A DNA stretch of 64,000 bases. Origin: Plasmodium coatneyi (Eukaryota; Apicomplexa; Aconoidasida; Haemosporida; Plasmodiidae). Positions 48,575 through 58,201 of this stretch are shown here, piece by piece. Positions within the stretch are counted from its first letter, which is position 1; every line of letters begins with the position of its first letter. A program made the position numbers and the translations under genes. The stretch is from assembly GCF_001680005.1 (NCBI RefSeq), contig NC_033569.1, positions 62,001 through 126,000 on the forward strand, given 5' to 3'. The notes beneath the pieces are model-generated. The model saw only the letters and a program-made list of their open reading frames with translations. It ran no database searches and had not been told where the DNA came from.

Positions 48575-49027
48575 GTTAAAATTTTACGAATTTCCGATTT
48601 CAATTTTTTATTTGCTTGAAACCGGTGGGTGACCAGATGCGCGTCACCCAACGTGACTTATTTTAAAGGAAAGGTACCCTTCGAAAAAGGGGGAAAAAAA
48701 AATCCTTTCTTTCGTTTCCCTCCAATTCATCACAATCGTTCTGCAGACCCCCGCGTGTGCACCTCCTCACGACCTTACACTGCTTGCTGAATACGGTGTG
48801 CCAATTTGTAGACCTCATAAGGGGCCTTTTTATAAGATTCCCAATTTTGCTTTCACCCGGAAAGGGCCGATAATTTTTAACGTGACACTTCACGTCTTAC
48901 TCCTTACAAGTGGAATAAAAATGGAAGATACACTTTTATATGAGAAGAAGTTGTACCTTTTTTTTTTCTCTCTTTTGGGGGGACGAAGAAAAAATGACAA
49001 ATAAACTGCGTAAACTGTGCAAAGCGG

Positions 49028-49062
<35 letters not shown>

Positions 49063-49504
49063 TTTCTCTCCCGCTCGCTCAGCACAAGTGCTACAATTCA
49101 GTACGTTCAATTTTTTTGGTTTCCACTGGCTCTGCCCTAACCCCGTGAAAGCATAACTGCACGTTTTCTTCCTGCAGTTTCTTTATTTTTTTTACTCCCT
49201 TTGTGCCTGGTTGTTTTATTTTTTTTTCACCCCGTTATAGCATCGGCAGCTGCTTACCCATCCCCAAATTACGAAACCCTTCTTTGAAGCAATTATCCGG
49301 CACACGGCACACATTTTCGAGAAGCCCGGGTGTAATATACATGTAGGTACTGCGCTGCGTGCACCTGGTCGTATTCGCAGCTTCATGTCCACATGTTATG
49401 TGCTATACATGCTAGCTTCCAATCCTCCCCGGAACGTATGAATGAGCATAATGCGAACGCGCGTTACACGTGGAATACCACACCTTTGATCTTCGTACGA
49501 CAAA
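48421..49504. other. intergenic DNA between the TraB and thymidylate kinase genes
   Basis: About 1.1 kb with a 30-nt poly(T) run near 48542-48571 and another of about 30 at 49031-49060. No supported coding sequence. Confidence 0.5.
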
Positions 49505-50050
49505 ATGGATTCAACAAATAGTAGTACCAATGATGGCATCAAAAAGAAGGGGAAATTTATAGTCTTTGAGGGGCTCGATAGGTTGGAAAATGGAAATAAA
49601 ATGAACTTTTCAATTTTTTTGACAAGATACCTACGGCGAGTGCACCCATCCACCCGTGTGTGGTGTATTTATTGGAGTCTTTTTTGCCTACACGCAGTGG
49701 TGCCCCCTTTTTCATTACAACCCACTTTCCTGTTAGATCTGGAAAATCAACTCAGTCGAAACTGCTAGTGGAGCACTTGAGGAGGAAAAATGTGGAAGTC
49801 AACCATTTGTGTTTTCCAAGTAGGGCCCTAACGCGCGTTATGAACGTGTCCACTGGCCAACCGGCCAATCGGCCAACCAGCCAACCAGCCAAACTGCTCA
49901 TCTGGGTAATAAACGAACGAACCATCCCTCCCCCCTTAAGACAGGGAAACCCCCACGGGACAAATAATCGCCAAGTATTTGAAAATGCAAAACGACATGA
50001 CGAACGAAACAATCCATCTACTCTTCTCGGCAAACCGATGGGAACTAATG

Positions 50051-50081
<31 letters not shown>

Positions 50082-51028
50082 TGTATCCTTTTTTATATTC
50101 ACCCACGTTCCATGTCGATACGCGGGTGTGCGTGACCTTTTCGGAATGCTCCTCGTTGTGCAACTGCCTCTTCTGATCGTACTTCACTTCATTCACGCAA
50201 CAATTCACTTAATTTTCCCTGCTTCCCTTCGCATTTCCCATTTCAGGGGTGAAATTAAGCGCCTGCTGGCCAAGGGCGTGTGGGTCGTCTGCGACAGATA
50301 TGCTTACTCTGGGGTGGCCTACTCTGCGGGAGCACTTGTAAGACCACATGTGCTAACATGCATACTTGCGTGGAAAAATCTACCCCTCTTCTTTTTCTTC
50401 CTACAATGTGCATACCGCACTATTATTTATTTTTTTCCCCCCATGCAGAAATTGCCCAAAGCCTGGTGCATGAACCCCGACCAAGGCCTCATCAAACCGG
50501 ACGTCGTTTTTTACCTCAACGTTCCTCCCAACTACGCTCAGAACAGATCAGAATATGGTACCCTCTACATACCTGACGCGATTTAAGCAGAAGCATTTGC
50601 TATAGCACAAGGCGTGACAAATGTGGCAACTGCACCAAACTGTGTATACACCCATTTTCCACCTCCGTTGCATTTCCCCCCCACGAAGGTGAAGAAATTT
50701 ACGAGAAGGTCGAAGTCCAGAAGAGGATATACGAAGCATATAAAAATTTCTCCCAAGAGGATTATTGGATAAACCTTGATGGGACCAAAAACATCGACGT
50801 AAGGGGAAGAGTACCTGCTTTCATAATAGGACGTTTTCATTTACAAGGGGCTTCCATAAAAGACCCTTTTCACTTCAAGGGGTGAACCGACAAGTGCAAA
50901 TAGGATACCTCACATGCTAATCCCATGCTAATCTTTCCCCCTCGCAGGACATACACCAAGATGTTGTAAATGAGATAACAAAACTGGAACCAGTGCATGA
51001 AGAGCTGTTCACATTTTTGTGGTCGTAG
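49505..51028 (+). CDS. TMK: thymidylate kinase, seven exons
   Basis: This enzyme phosphorylates dTMP to dTDP for DNA synthesis; the P. falciparum enzyme also accepts dGMP. Exons: 49505..49581, 49737..49819, 49941..50049, 50247..50337, 50449..50557, 50689..50798 and 50948..51028. All phases agree and give 219 aa, close to other eukaryotic TMKs. The P loop GLDRSGKST lies at residues 23-31 and is split by intron 1. Next come FPNRETPTG at 52-60, the substrate-binding stretch around NRW at 85-87, the DRYAYSGVAYS motif at 106-116, and the LID-region NVPPNYAQNRSEYG. Two donors are unusual (GTAGGG for intron 2, GTTATA for intron 3) but are the only ones that rejoin conserved motifs. Intron 2 has an octamer repeat and intron 3 has a long poly(A) run. 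The longer ORF read through introns 1-4 is an artefact. Confidence 0.93.
49855..49894 (+). repeat. five imperfect GGCCAACC octamer repeats in TMK intron 2
   Basis: Units read GGCCAACC, GGCCAATC, GGCCAACC, AGCCAACC and AGCCAAAC in tandem, just downstream of the intron 2 donor. The unit is GC-rich for an intron of this genome. It is likely a minisatellite that varies between isolates. Confidence 0.75.
50056..50081 (+). repeat. poly(A) tract in TMK intron 3
   Basis: A run of about 25 A immediately after the weak GTTATA donor of intron 3. It shows that the continuing reading frame there (a lysine run) is intronic. Confidence 0.75.
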
Positions 51029-51957
51029 GGGAGTCCACGGGTGTGACGGAATCCCTCACATGTGCATGCACCGATGTGTGCATGGTGACGCTTTGGAAAA
51101 ATATAAAAAGATGTAACGGTGTGTACCGTATAGGTCTAACAAAACCGTCATCACACCCGCGGCCTTTTTTGTTTTTAATGTATGTTATGTGCCCCTTTGT
51201 GAAAATGTTTGCGTGAACGTTTTCGTCATTTCTCCATCTCACTTTTTTATTTTTTTTTTTCCAAGAGCCGCCTTCACCGCATGTACCACTTTAAAAAGGG
51301 GTAACAAACCTACTTCGTTTTTACGTATTTTATCGGCACGGTAATTCCTCAATGGGTTAATTGCAAAATGGGTCCAAAAGAAGCACCTCGGGGTGTTACT
51401 TCGCAGCAGTGAACTCCTGTTAGACGCGGCGAACGAAACGGGGGGGGCGCACAGCTAATTTGCACCACCCCAGGAGGCGCAAAAATAGTGAAAGAAAAAA
51501 TAAACAAAGGAAGCGAAAAAAATTCTTAAAAATGTACCTTCAAAATGGATGCACAGTTAAGTGTACAATTTTTCTAATGCTTGTTAGGGTGGACGCACAT
51601 TGCCCTTCGACCCACGTTTGAGTAGGTCTGCACAAAAGGGGGGAGAAATAACTAAGTGAAGTGACACAAATAAAAAAGCTAGTCCCATTCGGTACTGTCC
51701 CAAAAATCCGTTGGGAATAAACAGCACGGCGTTGCGCAGGGCATATACATGAAACTGTCTGAGGAATCTTCCCATCAGGGACCTTTTCCCCATTTGGAAA
51801 AACTTCCACGGAAGCAGCGTTGGACATTTATCTGGCATTGGTAAGGCACCTCACCCGATGGGATCATTTTGTTATTTTCCACGATTGTGGCGCACTCCCA
51901 ATATTCATGTTGAAATTGCCCCAGATTAGTTGTATTCTTTACGATTACTTCATCAGA
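51029..51957. other. convergent spacer between thymidylate kinase and coronin
   Basis: The two genes end towards each other. Two short minus-strand ORFs (51540-51827 and 51584-51838) overlap here. They have no recognisable domain, but could include an alternative last exon of coronin if its 3' splicing differs from my model. Confidence 0.45.
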
Positions 51958-53918
51958 TCAGTTACCCATCTTAGCAGTTACTCCCCCATGCAGCTGCTCA
52001 TTCTTGCGGTTCCTTCCTCCTGCACAGACGCGCACAACGCAGTGCGTCGAAACAAGTCACGCACGTCTTCCGTTGGGTTTCCCCCCTCGACAGCCGAACG
52101 GGCAACTCACTTGTCCCCCTGCTGTAGCCGTCACATGGTTGTTCGTTTTCCAAAGGGGAGTGCTCTTCTTGTTGCCCTTGTTCCTCCTTCTCCGTTGGGC
52201 CCTTCTCCAGGGAATTCTTACCAGAGAACTGTTCGCCTCCCTTCTCAGTGAGCAACCACTTCTCCTTAAAACTCTTAGGGTAGATAAAAACAGATTCCTT
52301 GAAGCTACCCACAGAGGAAAAACCATCATTGTGGGGACCCTTTTTAAAAAAAGTGAACTTTTTTGTAAGCTGTCTAATGATTGAGGTCCTCTTAGCCGTG
52401 TATTCTTCCCCTATAATAATGCTATTAAAAGACTGAGGCACGTATTTGTACTTTTTGGTAATTCGCAAATCATCCTGTGTTAGATCTTTTATATTTATCC
52501 TATCCATCTTGTTGTCCTTCCCGTTAATCCAGTTTTTGGAAGAATTATCTGGATCGTGCAGTAGAATAGGTGGATACAAATCCTCCTGAAATTTCGTTGG
52601 ATTTTTTCTAGGCACATAAAAAGAGATAGGTCTGATGCTACTATTATTTTCGTTCTTATAAACTCTCCCAATTTCACACTTATATACATCACAAATTTGT
52701 TTTGGTAAAAAACCAAAGGATCTAAATGGGGAACAGGATTTATACTCGTTCACCTTACGTAGACTTCCAAGTGAATGCTGATAGTACCGACAGTTCCCAT
52801 CCCCCTTTCCAATAATATATATAAGTCCAGTGCTTTCATCATAATGTGGGATCAACGGGGCAGATGCGTTATCTATAGACATGGTGACCAAAGCAGAAGT
52901 TGTATTCTTTAAATCCCACAATTTCATTTCTCTTAAATTATTCTTAGAAAAACCTGTACTTAAAATATAGTTATCGTCCCCACCTAATCCATCGATCCAA
53001 ATATTTTTGGTATTCTTGCCACCACTATGGATGTGAAAACTGGATGCAATTTCCTTCTTCCTCGGATCTATAATGTGCATATGTTTCCCTACACACGTGC
53101 CGCTTAGTAAGTTTCCCTTCACATTCCACTTCAGGGAAGATAATTTCTTCGGCATTATAATTTGGAAAGCTCTCTTCTCATTCTCTATATCCCATATATT
53201 TACAAAAGAGTCGAACCCACTTGAACACATGATGTAATAGTTCATTGGGTTCCAGTCTATGATGGATATTTTTTTTTTATGTCCTTTCAGAATGCACTGT
53301 GGATCTTTTATTTCCTTCACCGATTCGTCGTTATGCGGGATCTCCCACACACGGACCGTTAAATCCTCTGAACCCGATGCCAGAATTTCACTGAAGCAGG
53401 GGTTGAACTGCAGGTCCTGGATGCTTGACGTGTGTCCCTTCAGCTTTATCACTGGCGGCTTCCGCATTTGGTTCTCCAGCCGAATAGCTCCTATCACCCC
53501 GCCACCCTCCACTTCCCAGGGGACCTGCCAAGATGGGGGGGAAAAACCAAATGAGGAACAACGTAAATGAGATGAACTCATGTGACCAGCGTGTCTACCC
53601 ATGTCATAGTGGCAGTGTTTTCCCCTTTCCCAGGTTCACTCCATTTTTGTCCCTCCACTTACCGCCACAAATCCCGAACTACACGCAATGCCGCACGAGT
53701 CAATCACCCTCGAGCATATTCGCAAGTCGTCAAAAAGGTTGTTCGAAGGGTCCGCTGTGCAAAAAAAAAAAGGGTGGGCGCACGTTTTTCGTGAAGTTTA
53801 ATGTGGTTGCGTTCAGCACGCGAGGAGCGACGTCAAGACACCTCACGCGGAAAACCCTTCCACGCACAAATCCCATTTCCTTACGATATAGATTCTTTAG
53901 ATACGGAATGCTACTCAT
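51958..53918 (-). CDS. coronin, actin-binding WD40 protein, four exons (C terminus uncertain)
   Basis: Coronin binds F-actin and helps organise actin during merozoite and sporozoite motility. Exons: 53918..53885, 53754..53663, 53524..52111 and 52019..51958. Phases agree and give 533 aa. The joined N terminus reads from MSSIPYLKNLYPDPSNN through the Cys-containing coronin start to FVAVPWEVEGGGVIGAI, which matches the family's first blade. WD repeats follow, e.g. GHTSSIQDLQFNP, ASGSEDLTVRVWEIP, GHKKKISIIDWNP, FDSFVNIWDIE. The conserved C-terminal extension of the propeller lies around residues 290-400. The exon 3 donor GTGAGT is strong, but the resulting last exon (20 residues) has no clear coiled coil. 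Without that splice the frame ends at 51998, giving 550 aa. Either way the usual C-terminal coiled coil is weak or missing. Confidence 0.88.
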
Positions 53919-55196
53919 TTTATAGGTCCATGAAATGGTGAAGCGGTGTGCACAGGAAAAAAAAAAAAAAAAAAAAAAAAATATCTGTCCTTTTTTCTTA
54001 TTGACCATACAACAACGTTGTTCGTTAAGTCTGCCAAGGCAGGCACAAATGTTGGGTCTAAGTTCCGCAGCGGTGAAAGGGGGAAGCTAACATGAGGAAG
54101 AACTATACACCTATTGTGCAGTATGTTCCTTCCCTCAGCTTTCCTATCTTATCTCGATAGAAGTCTACAGAGCAGGCGTGCTTATTCTGTCATATCAGAA
54201 AAATGAATCAGCATGCATCCAACCACGACAAAATGGAAAGTACACATTTGCTTGCTAATCTGGCCGATCCATAAGGGACCATTTTGTTAACTCAAAAAAC
54301 TCGCTAACGTAAATCGTGAAGCGTATTAGGAAATTAAAACAGAAAAGGGAATTCCACACCTGTCTTAGACACACCCATGCATCGTCAAGCAAATCGTTTG
54401 AGTAGCAACCATGCTGAAATATGATGACTGCCATTTTGCACACCTTGGATTAAAGGACTAGCCATTGGTGTGCAAGAAAAAAAAAAAAAAAAAAAAAAAT
54501 TTCTTTTCCATTTTTGTTTTTTTAACCAGTGCACACAAGGAGGGCCAACTGGGGATGAATTCCATCTATGCTAAACACACATTCGTATCCACAGCAGGCG
54601 CATATGCAACCTTTCACACACAAACGTGCGCACCTATGTGTAGACTTTTCCTTCTACTAAAATTGTATACCCCCAAAAGGAAAGACCAAACGGCTGAAAA
54701 AAAAAGTTGTTACTTTTTCCCACAAATTTAGGCTTCCTCCCTAATTTTCAAAAAACGAAGTAAATCAATTGGGGGAAAAAAAGAAACGCAAATACGAGCA
54801 TCTACAAAACGAAAAATTTATAAATGGAATGAATAAGCAACGGAGTTTTTTTTTTTTTTTTTTTTTTTCCTCTTCCACCTCATAGCTGCACATTACTTTT
54901 GTCTATTCCTACCAAATGTACCACCTATTTTCACACGCATTACTTCCGTCATTTGTTTCTTCCCTTAAATGGAAAAACGAAACTTCACGTGTACAGGTTT
55001 GTTCTGTTGCCACACCAAACATTTGTTGGCGGAAAAAAAATAAAAAAAGTAAAAAAAACAAAAACACGGGCAGATTAGGAAAAGCAATTTTGCCATTCCA
55101 GTGGGTTTACCCTCAAACCCCATGACATTCTCACATATCCATTTTAACAAATAAATAAAATAAAACACAGCCGGAAAAACAAACGAATTGATGACT
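53919..55196. other. intergenic DNA between coronin and the two-TM protein gene
   Basis: It holds the coronin promoter and the 3' untranslated region of the next minus-strand gene. Poly(A)/poly(T) tracts lie near 53957-53981, 54478-54499 and 54846-54868. No supported coding sequence. The minus-strand open frame at 54965-55210 is the continuation of the wrong frame past the stop of the adjacent gene. Confidence 0.5.
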
Positions 55197-55614
55197 TTAA
55201 AAAAAATCACATGGTCGATAATCCCTATCCACGAAGTAAATATATAACATTAGGTACACCAACGCAAATATCAGAATGATAGAATAGCACGTCAGCGATA
55301 GGTACACTTGCTTCCCGGAAATTACTTGAACGAGTGAGTCCTGAAATGAGGAAAAAGATAAATGAAAACGATGGGAATAAGTTAATTGTTTCCTCTTTTA
55401 TGCATATCTGTGTGTGCGCGCTCTTTCGCCACAACGTATGCGATGTCGTTGAAGAGGGGGATATTCCCCGTCTTTATGTTCTTACTATGGCTCCCCACGC
55501 GCATATAATTCCTAGGATGCAAAATATGTAGTCTGAAAAGAAGGGAACACATGAAAAAAAATGAAAAAAATTTAAATGCTCGCGAATGGGGGGGGAGGAC
55601 CAACGGAGGAAGTA

Positions 55615-55652
<38 letters not shown>

Positions 55653-56004
55653 GCGCAACGGGCAAATTCCCTGCTTCATAACATCATCAATCTAATTAAC
55701 AATGAACATGAAATATGCTTCCCCCCAGTGGTAAACGCTTCACGTGTCTATGCCCCCGAGAAGCCCCTCAAAGATATGCATTTTTACTTAAAACTGTTAT
55801 AAACATCCGTGAGTAGGAATAAAACGTGTCATTGCTCTTCCTTCTACTTCCCGCTTGCTTCAACAAATTGCTTCTGCTATTTTGGTAGCCAATCTCCGAA
55901 TTTTCCCTATCTGAGTTTGTAGGACTGGCCGAGTTGATACCATTCGTTTTCTTGGACGAGTTGAAATTCTTCTTGAAAGGCGTTGACTCGCTTTGCTTCC
56001 CCAT
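55197..56004 (-). CDS. 135-aa protein with two membrane segments, three exons, unknown function
   Basis: Exons are 56004..55788, 55532..55486 and 55340..55197. The phases match (1, 0), the donors are GTAAAA and GTAAGA, and both acceptors are TTTCAG. The total is 408 bp. The first 60 residues are hydrophilic and rich in Ser, Asn and Lys. Two hydrophobic helices follow, at about residues 68-87 (MFITVLNYIFCILGIICAWG) and 102-124 (LSLTCYSIILIFALVYLMLY), separated by a short polar loop. The tail YFVDRDYRPCDFF ends the protein. The layout suggests a small endomembrane protein with both ends on one side. I cannot name it. The three exons fall in different frames, so the splice model is the only reading that joins the helices. 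Confidence 0.7.
55616..55649 (+). repeat. poly(A) tract, 34 nt, in the second intron of the minus-strand gene's first half
   Basis: An uninterrupted run of about 34 A on the plus strand. It falls in the intron between exons 1 and 2 of the 135-aa gene, where it reads as poly(T) on the coding strand upstream of the TTTCAG acceptor. Confidence 0.8.
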
Positions 56005-56685
56005 TTATGGCTCCTTTTTATCTGTTCTCTGTTATCGCTTTTGTGCTGGCCAAGCGTGACAACGCGAATAAGCGCTATTTACAAGAGCGAAAGAATTTTC
56101 CACGGCGTTCTCCACGCGAGAAGCACGTTCGCCTCCTTCGGAAAACATAAATATATGCATATGCGCACAAATTTACATGTACCTTTATGTATACTTATAT
56201 ATATTTACTTTTCCCTCACATGGCGTCGCTTTACGATTGGAAAAATCACGGCTCCATCAAAATTCCTCCCGTTTTTTTTCAGCCTAATCACAGCTGGGCA
56301 ATTTTCACTGGACGCTTCGCTTTATCCGCCTTGTTCAACTCTTTTCACCATTTGCTAAAATCGTTGCAAAAATGGTGCCCCGTGACTGTTCGCTTTATTG
56401 GTTCCAATGGTTTGAACGGTTCACGTGATGGGGACACCAAGTGCAGAAAAAAAAAAATAAATAAAAGAACAAAAATTAAAATAAAAATAGGAAAAACGGA
56501 TCCAAGAAACGCTAAAAGAAATTTCACCCTTTTCCCGCTTAGCCATATTTCCCCATTTTTTTTTCCTCTGCAATTTTGTTTACCTTTTGAAATTCCCAAG
56601 CGTGGGAAATTTATCAAAAGACTGTAAACACGGTCACTATTTGTAACCCGGTCCGTTCCTACGCAGAGCTATCGTTGGAAAACCA
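56005..56685. other. intergenic region, possible bidirectional promoter
   Basis: It lies upstream of the minus-strand 135-aa gene. An ORF starting at ATG 56220 (MASLYDWKNHG...) looks fairly protein-like for its first 25 codons but then runs into low-complexity Lys and Phe, and I could not link it by good splice sites to a downstream exon. I see no firm gene here. Confidence 0.4.
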
Positions 56686-57261
56686 ATGCAAAAATTGTCC
56701 CATCCCATGCATCGAAAAAAGTATAAAACTATGCAGGTGAAATTATCAGACCGAGTGACGCCACCACTATACCCAAAATAAACAAAAAATGGGAAATTAT
56801 GTTGGCTAAGTGTTAGAAAAGGCCGTTTTTTTTCTTTACGTTACAAAATGGATTGCAGTTCGTTGGGGCACACCCAGAATTTTTCTTCCTCGCAAAATGG
56901 AGCATACATATATTTGAACATTTACATGTGCAGGTAGGCATATACACAAATGAACACCCTTCTGGTCGCCCGCGCAAAAACAACAGCGGGCTGCGAATCA
57001 GCTGCTCCTCAACTTTTGCCCCCCTAGGAGCTACCAGTTCTCCTGTTCAACCTGCCATCCTGCCAATCGTGTTTTCGTTCTACCATTTTCAACGTCTACG
57101 ATGTGATAAAAAAAAAAAAAGGCGAACACGTGTGCTTCAATTTTACAATGATGAACAACGTATAAGGGAAACATGGACGAAACGGAATTATTCCCTTCCG
57201 GTCGGCTACCTTTTCTAAGCTGTTAACAGAGAAGGCACAATCGGAATGGGATTTCTTGTAG
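56686..57261 (+). CDS. candidate 95-aa protein, four exons (unresolved)
   Basis: One splice model gives exons 56686..56736, 56859..56933, 57028..57159 and 57232..57261, all phase 0, ending in TAG. The product includes FVGAHPEFFFLAKWSIHIFEHLHVQ then ELPVLLFNLPSCQSC. A second frame through the first three exons is also open and gives a Cys-rich product (QCKNCPIPC, FSCSTCHPAN) with equally consistent phase 2 junctions. Acceptors such as TACGCAG, GATTGCAG and CCCCCTAG and donors GTGAAA and GTAGGC support real introns here, but they do not decide the frame. Candidate exons on the minus strand overlap the same DNA. I recognise no family. Confidence 0.35.
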
Positions 57262-57271
57262 AGCGTTGGTG

Positions 57272-57741
57272 TTAGCAAAATGGGAGTGTAAAAAAAGAAA
57301 AGGGGGTCTTTTTATAATACCCATTCTTACCTGCTTTATCCAGGAAAATTTTTTTTTCTCTTTCAAAGTAGGACACAAAAAGACACTTTACAATTAACAC
57401 AGTATCGCCACAAAACAGTGTGATTAACTCATCACCTTTTCCTTTTCGTCCTTCCAAGCGAATGCTGGAATGGGTAAAAAATAGGTAAATCATGGAAAAT
57501 TCAAAAGGGAGTTCCAAATTTTGTCTTCACCCAACTGTGTGTCACTCTCCTTTGTCCTTGTGTTTATCACGGCGCATTATTAACTTAAGCGACTACACAA
57601 CTTCCAATTTGTCTCAACGATTGAGTGCACATACATTTGCACACACAGGTGGGGACAACTCGTAGAACAGATTTACTTCGCAATTATTTGCCTTAAAAAG
57701 GATAAGCGTGGTGAACACATAAAGTGCGAACGAGTAAACAT
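57272..57741 (-). CDS. candidate 85-aa protein, two exons (unresolved)
   Basis: Exon 1 is 57741..57677 (a basic, acid-free start, MFTRSHFMCSPRLSFLRQIIA, resembling an organelle presequence). Exon 2 is 57464..57272, phase 2, joining at asparagine. The second exon encodes IRLEGRKGKGDELITLFCGD followed by a short hydrophobic strand and FEREKKIFLDKAG. A good donor (CAG/GTAAGA) inside exon 2 could instead splice on to further open minus-strand segments near 57145-57205 and 56940-57060, giving a longer protein. That longer model would overlap the plus-strand candidate next door, so at most one of the two is right in that overlap. I know no domain that fits. Confidence 0.35.
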
Positions 57742-58201
57742 TGTCCACACTTTTTAAAAAAAAAAAAAGCACTATTTTGCGCCGAATGTTTCTATAACAT
57801 TTTCATTTTGCTAAGGAAAAAAAAACCATGTAATGAACACATACACCTCTTTTTTTTCGCTGAGCTAAATGTTGCTCTTCGTTGTTCTACACTATTTTTT
57901 TTTTTTTTTTTTTTTTTTTTTTGCAAAATGTTCCGTATTCATATGCTGTACGTAGTTAATTGAGCAGGTTTCCTCTTACAAATTTATTCTTCCCACAGGA
58001 TAGACAGAAAAAATCAAAACGATTTAAGACCACACATTTCATTTTCCTTTTTTAGTAATTCCTTCTGTTTTCAAAATTTAAAATACGTGATTTACATATT
58101 TGCCTGACTCCAACTATAAAATAATGTATGCGCAGTGAATATTTCTTGTTAAAAAAATATATGCACAAATGTACCCTCCTCAAATTGTCAGATTTATTAA
58201 A
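57742..58201. other. short intergenic region before the CS-domain gene
   Basis: AT-rich, with a poly(T) run at about 57894-57922. It should contain the promoter of the CS-domain gene and, on the other strand, that of the candidate minus-strand gene. No coding signal. Confidence 0.45.

Noticed and set aside
49660..50586. 308-codon plus-strand ORF over thymidylate kinase
   Set aside because: It reads through introns 1-4, including a poly(A) run. The conserved motifs appear in order only after splicing.
53525..53602. Coronin starting at an internal codon near 53602
   Set aside because: That extension is intron 2 sequence. The spliced upstream exons restore the family's N terminus.
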